64,000 nt of DNA, taken from Echinometra lucunter. Lineage: Eukaryota; Echinodermata; Echinoidea; Camarodonta; Echinometridae. The stretch lies in the NCBI GenBank assembly GCA_029962745.1, contig CM057158.1, forward strand, positions 17,084,743-17,148,742, written 5' to 3'. Below, one piece after another: positions 25,720 to 40,403 of this stretch; positions within the stretch are counted from its first letter, which is position 1; every line of letters starts with the position of its first letter. The notes below the pieces were generated by a model. It was given only the letters and a program-made list of their open reading frames with translations. It was not told the DNA's origin and did no database searches. A program made the position numbers and the translations under genes.

Positions 25720-28700
25720 CATGTGATCGTTTAACAATCCTTACATATCTCTCTACCCGCTTGTCACACATTCCCTCCCTCTCTGTCACCCATCACCATC
25801 ATCTCGCTCTCGTTAACCTTTTCCCGATTCGATAATGGCGGACCTTTAGTTAAGTCTTGGCCTTATTTTCTTCGATCGTTAAGAAAACGCCAGGCGATGA
25901 TATCACAACAACCATGATTATAGCACTCTGCACACTTCTGTGAAAATGGGGGTCATATCTTAGAGAGAAAAAAAAAACATGGATGGAGAGAGAGAGGGGG
26001 GGGGGAGGGAGGGAAAGGTAGAGATAAAGAAAGAGTTAGAGGCAGAATTATGAAAATAAAAATATTTTTTTAAATGAGCAAGAGCCGAGAGATAGAAATG
26101 AGGGAATAGTAAAGTCCCGGGAAGGGAGAGAGAGAGAGAGAGAGAGAAAGGGAGAGAGGAATGGTTATTAAGATTATTTTTCTAAATTTTGTTTCACAGG
26201 AAATAAGATCTAGACTTCTAAAAAAAACAGTGGGGAAAAGGTGGAAAGAAATAAAGAGAATGGGTAGCCAAAAGAATAATAGTAGACACAGAGAGGGAGA
26301 GAGAGAGAGAGAAAGAGATGGGAAAGTGAGGGAGTGGGTTGGTTGTTTCTTAGGAGGAGAGAGAGAGTGAGAGAGATAACTTGGAATGACATCCTCAGCG
26401 ATGGAAATGTCAGGGAACTCTGATAACATCATCACCTTCACCAGGATTGATGTAGAAATAGAAGATGAAGACAACACCGTACCTTGTTAGACAGGTGTTT
26501 TTGTATTACCATCGGTAGTCAGAACTCCTTTTGGAGGAGTCTTGGAGAATGCATTTAACACGTGTACTTCTCAAACATTTTGAATGATCACAGGTACTAC
26601 GTCAAGTGTCATGGTGTATCAATAGAAGATGACAAACAAAGTCTTATGGTGAAGTTACCTTCCCAGATCTGAATGAACATAACAGTACCCATCAGGGAAT
26701 ACCTGTAAAAGGATTTATATTGTATATCTGTAGGAACTTAAACTCTTTAAAAAAGCTGACCTTTTTTGGCAGGTCCCTTCAGTGTATCTCTGTTGCCTTC
26801 TATATTTAGTGTTTTCACATCAGCGTTAGATATCATCTTTGCGACGATATATTGATGGTGAAACAGGGTGATCTATATTTACATTCAAACGAAGGAATGA
26901 TTTAAAACAGTGGTATCCCAATTACATGAATTAGAAGGCCGATGAAAATTAATACGATACGTTATCCGCCAAGGGTTAAATTTTACACAAACAAAAAATG
27001 TAGTTTAACTACACGATCTGATACTGAGATGTCTAGATATAGTTAGTAGTAGTTCGACTACTTTGTGTATAATCAAAAATATGCTGATAGCTGGGAACTA
27101 ACATCATGTGACAAAAAAACAACAACAGCGAACAAACAAAAACAACTAATCAAGTTGCCTCCCTCGACCCGAGTAGGCCGTGTATAGTAAACGGGTATTC
27201 GATAGGACGAATTTACTGTAATTCTTTGAGCGTATTTTGAAAACCATTACGAACTAGGTGTTATCATGAGCGGAAATCATCCAGGATTTCTATTCTTACA
27301 CTTTAGTTGGCTGTATACTTCTCGGAAGTAGATGAATTGAGCTTGTACTGCCATCTTGTTTGAACCCTTCAATGTCCTGATGTGTAAGACAACCTACTGG
27401 TGTTAGTGAAATCTGATTGCATCCTACAAATCAGAGTTAATGTTGTTATGAATCTGTGTTGGTCGCCTTTATGTCGGCAGAGCTTTAGTATTTGGCAGGT
27501 GTGTCGATCAGCGACCTCATGGTAGCCTACTGCGTTTACATTGGACCTCTTACACGTTGTCTACGTGGTAAGGTTCAGTGAATTTGCGCCCCAAATAAAT
27601 GGTACCAAACAGTTTCAGCATGTAAAATAGGATGCAAAACTACATGGACTTCAAAAGGTGCAATTTTAGTCCCTTCCTCACCTGGGCAATCTATGTGGAA
27701 GTCCAATGTATCCTCTGTGTGTGTGTGTGGGGGGGGGAATAAATTACACATTGTGCCTCAGAAAAGAAAATTGTGAGGGACGCAATCCTTCGCCCTTTCC
27801 GCTCATGCTGAACGAGAAGGATAAAATATTGTAAAATATTGAATATGAAATATAAACATATTATACGAAAGGTCAGTTTTGCACTCTCGGGTTGATTCTG
27901 TTCCTTAGATGTACAACTTCAAGATACGATCCAAATAACAGCAAACTTTACTACCTGTGTCTAGTTCCAACTTTGTTATGCGTGTAGCTGAAATTTGTTA
28001 CCCCAAAAGAGATGGACGAGTTTTTGTAAATGGGTGTCACACTAGATGAATTTGATAATATAAGCAAAAGAAAAAAAAAGAAAAAAAGGACAGCATTAAG
28101 GGGGGATATGTCAGGCATTACACCTGTCAATCTCGCTTTCTTTTCTGATTATCATACATGCATGACATGCCTATGTTTTCCAGCAATTTGAGCTTCGTGA
28201 ATAGAATCTTCTCCTATGAATGTATTTATGCATGAGCTCGTAACTGTATACCATGTAAATGCTGCATTTTCCGTTAAAGATATTGACAAATGAAATGAAA
28301 GTTATGAACCTTACGAAACCAACGACCCATTTCAAACAAATCTTTCCATAACACAGGAGCTCGAAAACCCATGATCTAAACCGTGAGAACAGGGCGTGAT
28401 GCGCAGCGTAATACAGGGTGCCTCAAAACAAATGCTACTTCATTCAACATTCACGCTGCCTCCATGTTGTCAGCATAGCGTGAGGTGAATTATGCAGTGA
28501 GGTGTAGCCAAGGCCGTATCAATGCTGTTATTGTCATTCAAATGTTCATCGGTATGTTTGATTGATGTTGTGTCCATAGAGATTAGAAGGCTTGATGATA
28601 CCCGTGTTATTTTGACTGCAGGCATCCTCTCCTGTTTCGTAATATCAAGTCTATCCACCATTGCGCCATGTTGATTGATTTACACTTTATAAAGTGCAGT

Positions 28701-30717
28701 ACGACGAACTTGCACAATTACTATGTGGGGCTGACAGAAAGAGAGTGTCCAATTAAAATGAAATACTTGACTGTTATTAGGGAAATAATCTATTCATCAC
28801 TACATTATTTATCAATATACGCCGTCAATAAACACTACGGATAGTGTACCAGTGTGCAGTTTTTATTGCACTCATTGCACTGCATCCAGTTGAATTTAGT
28901 ATAATTTTAGTCATGTTAGTGATATGTTTAAAATGACTGAAATTGTTATTCAAATGTTAAATTTAGCTGTTGCTTGTCTGATCAATATTAATGATAATCT
29001 TTTATTGGGTTTATAAGTCATTATAATTTGAATTCCCAAGGACTAAATCTTGATGAAAAAATCGCAAACCTGCAAACGAAGAAAATCTCTGATTACGGTT
29101 CGGGACTACACAAACCTTCTAGCTCCAAAAATGTGATTTCAAGTTTTGCCAAAAAATGAAACACAAATTCTTTCAAGATACACTGCTATGATAATATTCT
29201 TTCACCTTTAACATGTATAAAGAAAAGTAATGGATGTAAATAAAACAATGGATTTTTGCCTTTTCTATCATTCAACCCTGTCACCCTTCTCTTCTTTAGC
29301 AGGCTTGCAATATTCGTCATTCAGTAGTTGTATGTTGCTTCCGACACCTATGCAGTTCATAACATTTCATGAATTTTAGTTACGGTATTAGATTCTCTTT
29401 ATATCATACTAGATATATACTTTATATTCAGAGACTTCGTCAATTTCTTTTTAGTTATGCTCTTAAGTAAGTCCTCGAGCATATCCGAACATTTTTAAGG
29501 AGGGGAAATTTATGAATTGAATTCCCAAGGTCTCATCTCCGTATTCAATTTCTGGTGGAATATTTTCGTCGAAATTCCATCGGTTTAAGCCAAATCTGAT
29601 GCCAAGATTTACTCCCGGACATTAATTTACAAGCCTCGTACACAAGGGCTGAACTTGAGACGTTAATGGTGTGAAATCGAATTTGAATTTGTCAAGATAT
29701 TCGTTATTTTGGTCCTGAGATTCAAGACATTTCTGATTCTTCAAATGTACTTACTATGTAAAAATAAAATGGAAACAGGAATAAAATAGAGGCAAGACGT
29801 TTTTGGTTCTTGTAAGGAAAACATTATGTCTCCTTTCACATTTCTGGGAAGTTGGATAGGCATTTAAATTGTGGCAGCAATACTTTACAGTCATGACCTT
29901 GTGACAGTGTATGTAACATAGGTTTATGAATATAAACAGCTTACACAATATAGGCTCTATACGTAAAAATTCTTTAAAAGAGAAATAATCCATAATCGTA
30001 ATGAAAAAAATGATACAGACTTTCATTTTTGCTATGAATAAGTTAGTGACAGTTATGATATAATTTCGATTTATTATTTGTTTCTTTGAATGTGCGATCT
30101 GTGTATGAGTAGAATGATTCAGTAATCACCGAGACTGAACGTTATAACTTGGCTTGCCATTCATTCATTATCCTATTCCTATTCACATTGACAAGTAATA
30201 GACGAATAGCTCTTATGTATATCAGGTCCATTATGAACGAGACTCTTCAGTAATCACCTTCATGTTCCGAGAAATGTCAAGTGCGCCGAGCGTTTTTCGT
30301 AATTTACTGCATTTCTATTTTCCTCGTCTTTCACGGCTGGTATCATTCGACGACATCGTACTTCTGTATAGTTCCTCAATATTCTTCTATTCTACGATAA
30401 TGTTTGATATTTGTCAAATGAACTTTTTTGTGAAATGCTTCAGTTTGTATCGCTTTGTAGGCTTCATTCCCTCTTTAGCCCCGTTTTTGCTTTTCTATCG
30501 GTGACAAAATGTAAATAATGATTTTATGACATCTGTAATTCTATCGTATGATCGATTCCCGTCGGAGACATTTTTTCAACCTTTGCAAAAATTTCCAAAA
30601 TGGTAGGACAGCTCTGGGGAACTTTGATTCATGCTACGCTATTATTCTCTCAATTGTCTCACTTGTATTTATTTCCATGAGAGATGCCAAAGCTGTTGTA
30701 TATGTTACCTGATCACA

Positions 30718-30718
<1 letters not shown>

Positions 30719-30749
<31 letters not shown>

Positions 30750-30776
30750 GGGTATATATATATATATATATATATA
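30719..30776. repeat. (TA)n, interrupted by TGGG
   Basis: Two TA blocks separated by ATGGGT near 30749-30753. Confidence 0.95.
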
Positions 30777-33700
30777 AATTAGACTTGAAAATTGATTTGC
30801 CCTAGAAAGTGAATTCACATACCATAAAACCATGTTGACGAAATGATTGCATTTCTGCAATATATTCAAAAGATTTCGGTATGTTTGATGACTTATAATT
30901 TAGATGCCTCTATTGCATCGACGTGTAATTTTCTAATTATCATGCAAGAAATATCCCCGCCACTAGAGAAAGTGTCAATTATGTGCATGTAGACTGAAAA
31001 TAATCATATGAAACGACTTCCTTCGGAGCCCCTAGCTCCCCCCCCCCCACCCCCCCCCCCCCACCCCCGCCCAGTTGCTCCGATATCTCATCCTCTATCC
31101 TTCCCTTGTAATCACACGTCCGTCCTTTACATGCCTTATCTTCGGGGAAAATCAAGTCTTGGCATAATAATAATGAATTTTCCGCGATGAGGCGAAGCCA
31201 AATTCAGATAATTCCATCTCAAGAAATATGAACTAGATGCAAACAGTGAGCAGCCTCGTCCTAAATATGGCCGTGTTTGTTCACTCGCTCCCTTAGTCAC
31301 TGAAGGAGTAGAGGAAAGATTTAAAAAGTAAATGAAATCGGATCGCTCGTCGACCAGGTATAGTAAGCCTCTATCTCTCTCCACCTCTTTCTCCTCCGCC
31401 TCTTCAATATGACGAAGTTGGGACGAAATAGCAGAGGGTCAATATTTGGAAATATCTGGTACGGAAAGGAGCAAAAACATGGTTTAAACCGATATAGAAC
31501 AGGTCGCTCTCGTGTAATTGGGCGTGGGGAACGAAAAAAAAAGTACACTCCACCGTCTTTGCCATGCATTTTATTTCATTCTTATCGCCGTGATGCGTCC
31601 GGTTTTGAAAGGCAGTACTTTTTTTCGTGAAGCTGTTTTTTCCCCCCGATTTTTTCGTTGAAATTAATCATGTTAATGAACATTAAGGATTCATATGATG
31701 CGAATATCTCTGAAAGTTTCAATTTAACACATCCCGGAGTAGCCTACCGATTCCGACATTTTGAGTTCATTTTAGCATTTATTATCTTATCTATCTATTC
31801 CTTGGCACACTTCAGTAATGATTGGAGCAAAGGTTTGCACTGGCGCACGATTTCAATCACCCATGACTCATGAATACTTAATTCCTTCAAATAAAAATAA
31901 ATAAAAAGAAGATAATGTTAACAAATCACCTAGAAACCCCTGATGAATACTATGCTGTGATGTAGAGTGAAAGATGCTCCGGTAAACATCACATCAAGTT
32001 TGTCGGCGCCTTTGATGGGTAGCCAGTCAGACAACTATCGGGGATTCCCCCGGAGGGCATCATGCACTCCACCTCCCTTAGCGATCAGGCGAGAAATATC
32101 AATTATCATTACGTGTGAAACCATGCTGTCCACCAAATCATGTCAAGAGAAATTCTTGTTTTGATCGCATTCTTCCAAAAATGGACTTGATATTTAGGGG
32201 GCAAGGCTTGGTGCTGTTTATTTTTACCACTTTTCTCTTTCAGGTCGATTGAGGCTTCATAAAGTTTATGCGCATTCAACCTGTTTTACATGGTTTAGGT
32301 ATGGCCTTATCGTGCTTATGAGAGCCAACGTGCATCTCTTTCTTTCAAAAGTAACAAGTTAGTAAACAAATATTATGGTTGATTAATCAGTTGAAAATGT
32401 GAGCAAAGGATCCCCACATCCTACTTTCAACTAAATTGGTATTGCATCTAGATACATTATAAACCAGTACCATGAATACTGTAGTATGATTATGGTATGT
32501 CTTTGGTTTCACTGATCTCTTGATTGCAGAGGTAGACTAACTGCACGTGTTCATATACTGTATCCTCGTTAGCAATATCATGTATTATTGATATGAAACC
32601 CACGCGCTTATCAATTAGCATAAGAGCAGTGTATATAAAAACATACACGAATTTCTTGGTAATCGAGGCAGTGTGGTTTCATCACCCTGTTGACGTTTGA
32701 TATTAGACATTTTTTCAAAGCTAAATTTATATTTCATTTCTCCTCATGTTCTTACCGGTCTTCGTAGACAGACTTCTCACAATGATGGGGGAAGAGAGGG
32801 GGGGGGGTAAATTTTGGGTAATTCGTAATCCCACAGCACTTTTACCAAGCTTGAACTTTTAATTAGTATTAGGACCATTGTTACGGTAGAGCAAAATGCT
32901 GCTTGTATTGGGGTGATGGGCGCCGTGATACAGCCAGACGTATTTACCGAATTATAACAATTAGCATCAGCATTTTTAAGCGCATTTATCACTAAACAGA
33001 CCAGGGAAAAAAATTAGCGCTATGACAGCAGACAGGGAGAGCAATAACTGGCATGCAGAGAGAGAGAGAGAGAGAGAGGGTGGAGGGCAGTGGGGGAGGG
33101 GGAGGGAATATTAGGGTAAGTGCGTGGTTAATAAGGAGGTGAACGAATTTTAATAATAGAAAAGGAAACAATACATCTGAAGTAATTTATACAGATTCCG
33201 GATTAAGTATATAACCGGAATTTTAAGACTGTATTTTATACAAAGAGTTTTGATGGAATGACAGAGGGCGAGAGTAACAAAGAAAGAGAAAGAGAGAGAA
33301 CGAGAAAAGAAGGGACACGGAAAATATAGAGATCAAGATGAGATGAGAAAAGACAGGAAAGAGAAAGAGAGAGAGTGAGAGTGAGAGAGAGAGAGAGAGA
33401 GAGAGATTGCATACACACGTGGGTCTTCACTGTCGATGTAGTCCTATACCATCACCAGTCTACACGGTTGATCGGAATTAATTTGATTAATTACGCAGGC
33501 ATATCTCCCATGGGGGAACGTATTGCCGCATAACATTTGATGAATTTCATCTCGAAAAATATTCGCCCCGGCCCGGCCTAGGAGTCGAGATGTGGTCCAA
33601 TTAATAACGCTGCTTTAATCTCAGTAAATTATATCAACTCGAAGATCCTCAGAGAAGTGCACAGGATGGCGGTTTTAGTAGATGGATGGAGGGAAGGTTC

Positions 33701-35686
33701 AAAAGCTACTAGCACAAACTGAAAGAATGAGGTGAATCAAAGAGAGAGAGAGGGAGAGGATAAAATACATTTAAAAAGTCACGTGGGGAAGGTTTAAAGG
33801 GACGGAAAAGACGACAATTTGGAACAAGTCACTGAAAAAGGAGGGAGAAGAACAGTTGTGTTTTGTTAACACGACTGAAATGGGCTATGAGTATATTTGT
33901 ATGTTATGTTGCTTTTAACGGAAATAAAAACAAACAAATAAGATAGTAAAAGGGGGAAAAATAGACGTAGAGCGAAAAAAAGAGTGAATATAGTAAAATA
34001 GAATGAAAAATTGGAAATTATTTCTTATTAAAGAAGAAAATATCGGTGCATTCTATAATAAACTTCAACATTTATGAAAACTTCTAGTTATATCGAGGTT
34101 TTTTTTTCTCTATTTGATATTCAGTTTACATATTTTATAAGTTCCTTGTGTCGTTTTAAATATACAGTAGAACTTTTTTTTTCAAATAGAAAGGCTTAAA
34201 ATCCATTAAGTAACTTTTAAAAATATGAGCTGCATGGCCCTACCTGCTATCAGTATATGTAATGTTGTGTAAAATTTAATGTGAAGCCCTGAAAAATGCA
34301 CTTCAAAACCATCATCATGTGCTTCACAAAGAGTGAAATACAAGTGAAATGCCAGACCCTTTTTACCCACAGATTGCATTGTTAGACAAAAGCATACCGA
34401 GGTTGGTTTTGCAAATGGTGGAATTCAGTGACAGATATCTTGATAGAAACATCATACATTTCAAAGCCTTTATATTCCTGGCTGTTCATTTATCATGTTT
34501 ATCATTCTGTACATCTTTATACAACACAGACATCAAAATTCAGTAATTTATTAAATCAAGCCTTCATAAAGTTACCGGATCCCTTTAATTCTTTGCCAGA
34601 CTGGATATTAGTATGTCTCAGCTGCTCTGGGTGGTCCCACTTTCTGCGAACATCAGGCACATTGTACATTGCACATTGGATTATTGGGTGGTCTGGCGTC
34701 TTCGACAGATCACCTTTAAATTACGCCAGAATTTTCTTTTCTTTTCTTTTCATTTCTTCCTCCACCCCTACTTTTTGTGTCCACAAAATCGTAAAATCAA
34801 CCGGGCCAGTTTTCTTTAAATTTTGTCAGTCTTTCATCGGGACTAATGAGGTAAAGGTTCAACAATTTTTTTAAGGTCATCAGGTCATCTTGACGTCATC
34901 CAGGCGCCATTTTGTGAAAATCAACTTTGCAAGTATTACGTAAACTGTTGTTATGTCGGAAAGCCTCGATAAGATATGGGTTGTCATGCAGTATTTGCTA
35001 TTAAAAGTACACCGGTATAAAAAAAAAACAACAACAACACACATTTGAATGTCTTGCATGCTTCTCCTGTGATGATGATCCGTTACCAGGGTGACGAACC
35101 TCAATATTGTTGTCCAACATATCAATGAAATGCAACCTGGGAATGCGATGGTTCTACATTGAGGCTCTTAGATGGGAAGCGTCCAAAAGTTTTAACCCTT
35201 TGACACCCGAGTTCTCGGATTTCCATATGCATAGTACATGGACACCCTGTTCAGCTAGGCACCAGTCAAGCTTATGAGGTTGTAGTTCTGATTGAGGTAG
35301 AAGACTGGATTTTGACGAGAACGAAGCGTCATCTGATATGACTGAATGGCCGATGAACTCGTTAAGAACTGCTCATGAGCGCGATGCAGTTTTCGTGGAA
35401 TACATCAACTGCTGAAGAAAAAAAAAACGGTTGCTGAAATGGAGTGCTTAACTCGAGGGAGGAACTCTTTCTTTTTGCCCCAATGATTCAAGTATATGAA
35501 AACTGCGATAAATAGATTTGGGATTCGTGCATGATTTAAGTAACTTTAAGGAACAACGAAATTGTTCGTCGGTTGGATTAGTTGAATGCATGATATTGGG
35601 CATATTGGGCATTTTGGGTGAATTTGAAATATATTGCAGGTAAATGATGAATGCATGTGAAGACTATATAAATTTGTATCCATCTA

Positions 35687-35899
35687 CAATCTAAAAGGGG
35701 ATTGTTCAAGTGACCATTACTTTGGTTAATATGTGTCCGACCAAAAATATTGGTAACGATTGACCAATATGGTGGTCAGTATTACGTAATCATTGGTTAA
35801 AATGTACCGAAAATTTGGTTGATTTTTTGGACCATTTTTTGTCGGACACATATAATTCGCCAACACATTGGTTATTTTGACCAATCCAATTTTGGAGTG
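35687..35899. mobile_element. TA-flanked MITE with CACTC(T/C)-AAAA-type ends, degenerate copy
   Basis: The ends CAATCTAAAAGGGGATTGTT and (reverse complement) CACTCCAAAATTGGATTGGT are similar. TA dinucleotides flank both ends (35685-35686 and 35900-35901). Subterminal ATATGTGTCCGACCAAAAAT pairs with its inverse ATTTTTTGTCGGACACATAT. The termini resemble the element at 53425. Non-coding. Confidence 0.55.
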
Positions 35900-36488
35900 T
35901 ATTTGGTATGTGGATAATCATGTATCCTTCTTCTAGTCGTTGATGACATTAAGTTGAAGGCCAATACCAATATTGTCCTATGAGGAATATTGCTCCTTCC
36001 ACCCACTCCTATCTAATATGACAAATGCCGTCTCCTGAGGTACAGACAATACAATCTCTCATAACTCTGTGCAATATGCCAGCTGAGTTCAACGAACGCT
36101 TTAACGCTGTACTCGCCAGAGCTGATCGAATCGAATCTACCTGCCTTTGGCGACGGGCAGCCTTTAAAATGTCCCCCCTGAAGTTATTGGGAGAGAGATA
36201 GCCGCCATTCTATATTATGTCACACAGCTTATATTCAAAAGACAGTGCACACAAGGAGGAGAAGGAGAAGGAGAGAGGAGGGAGGTTTTCGTTTGCGGGT
36301 GTGTGCACGTATTTTGGAGCTCTAAACATACTTTGTCGAGAGCACTCTGTGACTTTGATGGGTGATCCGTGTTATTGAAACGCGATATTGTTGCGGTGTT
36401 CCAACCAAACATTCTATAGCAGAGGCCTTACAAATGACGCGGGAACATTAAAACCTATTCCTGACGGATAATATATCGACATCCTAAC

Positions 36489-36537
36489 ATGAATGGACGC
36501 TGGAGCTATCGGGTTGTGCTTCTATACATCCTGCCAT
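36489..36537 (+). other. Speculative signal-peptide mini-exon
   Basis: An ATG (A at -3) encodes MNGRWSYRVVLLYILP: a short basic N-terminus and then a hydrophobic core, as in a secretory signal. A donor-like CCAT|GTACGT follows at 36538 and would leave a phase-1 intron, the usual phase for signal-peptide exons. No following exon was identified. It could be an unrelated plus-strand gene or chance. Confidence 0.18.
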
Positions 36538-39500
36538 GTACGTGTTTATTTTCCCATCACTCTTTTGGTGTACAGTTTCCGTGGCTAAATCTAGATTGCA
36601 TGTGAAGTAAAGGGGTTTCCAAGTTTATGCTTTTTAGATCGCATTACTTACTAGGACCGAATTCAAACATTCTGGGTCCTCTTGGTATAAAACCATTTAA
36701 CTAGTACAAATCATCGCGGAATGTAAGAATTCGACACAAGTAATTTTTTTTTTTGAAAATGTAATCTTTAAAAAAAAAATCTAAGAATTTGATACCTTGT
36801 GAGAGAAGGTATATCTTTCACTTAACAAATATTCCGAATAGACATAATCGAATTTTCCTTATTCGGTACTACGAAAACTAGTTCTAGTAAAATGTTTTTC
36901 AGTAGAAAAGCGTTCCGAAATGCTATCTGATCTATCTGATCCACCTGCCTAGAAGACTAAGTTGGATCCCATTTTTCCCGCCAAACATTGGTAGGCGGTA
37001 AATCAAATCACAGGACATAATCGATACAAAAAATCATGAACATCGTATCAGCTGTAGACAATACGTGTGAAAATGAACAGTACGTTAGGGTACGTCGCCG
37101 TTCAATTCACACGCTTTCCCCTTCCAACAAACTGAGGGCTTTATTACGTTTTCTATGGCAGAAAGGATGACAATGGCGGGAATCATTTTTGACACATTTT
37201 TTCACACGTTCCTCGTCTGGTGCATGTTATAATATCCTTCTTCATAAACATGGCATGCAGAGTGTGCTGTGGACAGTGACTAGACCTGTCTAGACTTTCT
37301 CATAATGAAGGGGGTGGGTGGAGTAAGAATTGCCAAGTTTAGAGCGTATTTGTAATTCTTCATCTAACGGTGTATAGCTCAAAAAATTAATCTTAGAATT
37401 AATAATATCTTACTTCAAATGTCATGAATTACATACAAAAAACGACACATCGTTCGGAAGTGTTGGTAATGTGGGCTATTGGAAAGCTGTCAAAAAAAGT
37501 TCCTCATCACCTTTCTTTAACTATCATCTATTTGTCTTGACAAGATTACGACTATTGGTCTAATGTAATAACAACATTAGCACTCTTCTGGCAGAAACAG
37601 TTTTCCAAATTTAACAGTTTATCGACAAATTTTGAAAATGACATCTATAAAGAGGTCTTCCTCGTTACCTTCCCAAGTGAAATACTCGCTGTGTTTATGT
37701 TTCTCTTCCATCAACATTTTAACACAATTTTCGCCGCTTCCGTGCTCTAGCTAGCTCAATGTCTTATAGGCGTCTAGAAAAATGATGTAGCATTTCCAGA
37801 CATTGTGTTCATATATTGAGCACAGTAAAGGGTTAATGAAAGTGTTCACATTTGCATTGTAATGCTTACATTCTCTATGTTGAAATGATAGTACTATTCA
37901 CACGCCTTAACAAACATGACAAAGTGTTCAGTACTGGAAATATTAGCCTTGTGCTTTCAGCATGGGTTGTTTGTGAAATGCGTTTTTGAAAATTAATATA
38001 AGGATATATGCGTAGCATCCCGGCTGAACGTTGAGAGATTAACCCTTCGTTAAGCTGGTAGTAACGTTCAAGAAAGATAATTGACCTGTGACAATGATCA
38101 TATCATATCCTATGCTTTCTAATCTTCGCCATATTTCAAAGTTTCAGATGTTGCATTGATCTTCCAGCAACCAAACATCAAGAAATCTAATTTTCAGAAG
38201 ATGACAGAGAATCCTTTCGTCTGTCATGTTTTTTTTTTCTCTCTCTTTTCTATCAGAAACTGGGCTATGCCCTCTGGTGCTATTACAGCAACCTCGTTAC
38301 GCTGCTGCATTCCTCCTTGATGCTTTTACCTTGCAATTTAGTTTTTTGTTTCGAGTAAAATGGGTTTCTCAATTCTCTCAGGCATAGGCTAATCTATACA
38401 AAGTTTTGGCACGGTGACCCTTGAGTGACGTAGATTACGGGTCTGATTGGTCTAGTATTATCATGCCATCTCTATGGAATTCTTGATTCCGCATCGTCAC
38501 CCTCAACGGTGGCAACTAAAGCTACAATGTGAAAACATCGTCATCATTCATGTAATACAAGAGAAATAAATAAAGCGACCCAGCCTGCACAGGCGTCTTT
38601 GAAGGAGGTTTTTTTTGGGTGTGACACCCAGCTGATAACTATGAACATTTGAATTATATCAGTAGATATACATTTTGAGTTCCTGTAGGCTTGCAGACAC
38701 GTTACAAAATAGATATCATATTGTTAGTTACTGTTGTTGCTGTTGTATGTTGGAATTAGGAAAACCGGTCATTTATCCTGTTTATGACTATAATATTGTT
38801 GCCAAATACTGTAAGATTTATTTGTTAAATACGATACTTGAAATCTATACAACACAAATATATGTTTAGATATTGTTTTATTTTTTGTTTGCCTTTGCTT
38901 TTAAATAATCAATCGACCAAGGTAGAGGGCGGTTTCGTTTAACCCCCCCCCCCCTTCCCCATTATGCAAAGTGGTCCAACGAAGCCTCTGATCGCTAGGT
39001 CAATATAAGTGAAGAATTTTTGTTGTTAGAATATGATACGAGAAAGATCAAAGCTCCCATTAACTCAAAAGAAAAGATAATCAGGCGTATTTACTTGTTT
39101 TCAGATGAAGCAGTGATCGATTGAACCAGTTTGAATATAAACAAAGACAGTGTATGACACACAAAGGATGATTTGGCGGAAAACTTTTTAACACTTTTTT
39201 TTTCTTTCACCTTTTCAGGGATTTATTTACTTAAATCATATCAATCAAAATCAACAGTAAATAAGATTTAAATATACAAACTGAGGACATCAGGAATCCT
39301 ATACAATTTTCCCCCTTTTAACAGAAGCATTGTTTATATCCAAGCATATTTTCAGTTCTTTTACAAACACGTACAAAAAACGATCGATTCGTTCTTCTTT
39401 ATTTGTTTCGTTCCTCGATATCATCATCTTATAAGTACTCCAGAAGTCAATATTTAATAATTATATCATCAAGAACTTTTTCTGGTTGCAATTTCAACAA

Positions 39501-39744
39501 TGGAAAGAAGAAGAAGAAGAAGAAAAAAAGATGACCGCAGTCAATTTTTTGCGGATTCGGGCATTCTGCTCTCCTGTGATCAGGCCACATAATTATTGGT
39601 TCTGGTGGTCCTCAGTCATTCAATTTTACTCTAAAAAAAGAGACATGAATGAATTGACAAGAAAAAAAACATGTTTGTTTTTGTTTCTGTGGCATGTCTC
39701 TGTCTATCTAGACATCAACGCTCTCCCCGTCTCTCACACCTTCC

Positions 39745-39746
<2 letters not shown>

Positions 39747-39785
<39 letters not shown>

Positions 39786-39902
39786 ATCTCTGTCTCTGTC
39801 TCTGTCTCTGTCTCTCCCTCTCCATTTCTGTATTAGTTGGTCTCTCCCCCTACCCCACCGCCTCATTCGCATAGCCTATTTTCATTCTATTTCATTTTCT
39901 CC

Positions 39903-39934
<32 letters not shown>
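39747..39934. repeat. (CT)n, (TCTCTG)n, (CT)n compound microsatellite
   Basis: Perfect CT runs flank a hexanucleotide CTGTCT-type run and a short unique stretch. Confidence 0.95.
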
Positions 39935-39937
<3 letters not shown>

Positions 39938-40403
39938 CTTGCTTCTCTCACATTTTATCCCTTCTCTTTCTATTTTTCTTTCTATCTACCTTTCAACCTT
40001 TTTTCTGTCTCTGTATCTTCCCTCTCACCCATCCATCCCCCCCCCCTCTCTCTCTCTCTCTCCCTCTCTCTGCATAAGCTGATTATTGCAATTACCTGAA
40101 GGATATCCATTGAATAGGGCCATGGTAATGTGTTTTTTACTCCAGTCATTTCCCAGGAATGTAATGAGCTGCTGCTATTCAGTAATTGATTTGGACTTGG
40201 CGAGAAGCCAAATATATACTAATTAGATGTAGCACCTTCAAAAGTACCTGCCCTGTACCAGTATAATTTCTACTTAACATCTTGTGTAATTCCAACATTC
40301 CTTCAGCAGCTTTTAAAAGTTTTATTCATCTTTTTATTGTTCAAATGTATTTGGGGTATATAGTCAGATCATCAGAACATTAAAACAATATATATCTCGG
40401 GTT

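Larger units (their letters stand above)
22961..35680. other. Long spacer, no supported gene
   Basis: It contains (GAAA)n at 25170-25211, two long CT-rich tracts at 25479-25716, GA tracts near 26125-26150 and 26295-26370, a two-part (TA)n at 30719-30776, a C-rich run at 31039-31071, and GA tracts at 33056-33078 and 33361-33406. An ATG-initiated frame at 24265-24690 (141 codons) has a good start context, but no recognisable domain and no supporting splice structure. Everything else appears non-coding. Confidence 0.55.
35902..40403. other. Spacer, mostly unremarkable, with CT-rich tail
   Basis: Apart from the speculative signal-peptide interval at 36489-36537, I see no gene. The right part holds (CT)n at 39747-39782, a (TCTCTG)n tract to about 39815, (CT)n at 39905-39934 and C/CT runs at 40038-40070. 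Confidence 0.55.

Noticed and set aside
25467..25835. Ser/Leu-rich 122-codon frame
   Set aside because: It is a translation of a CT-rich microsatellite.
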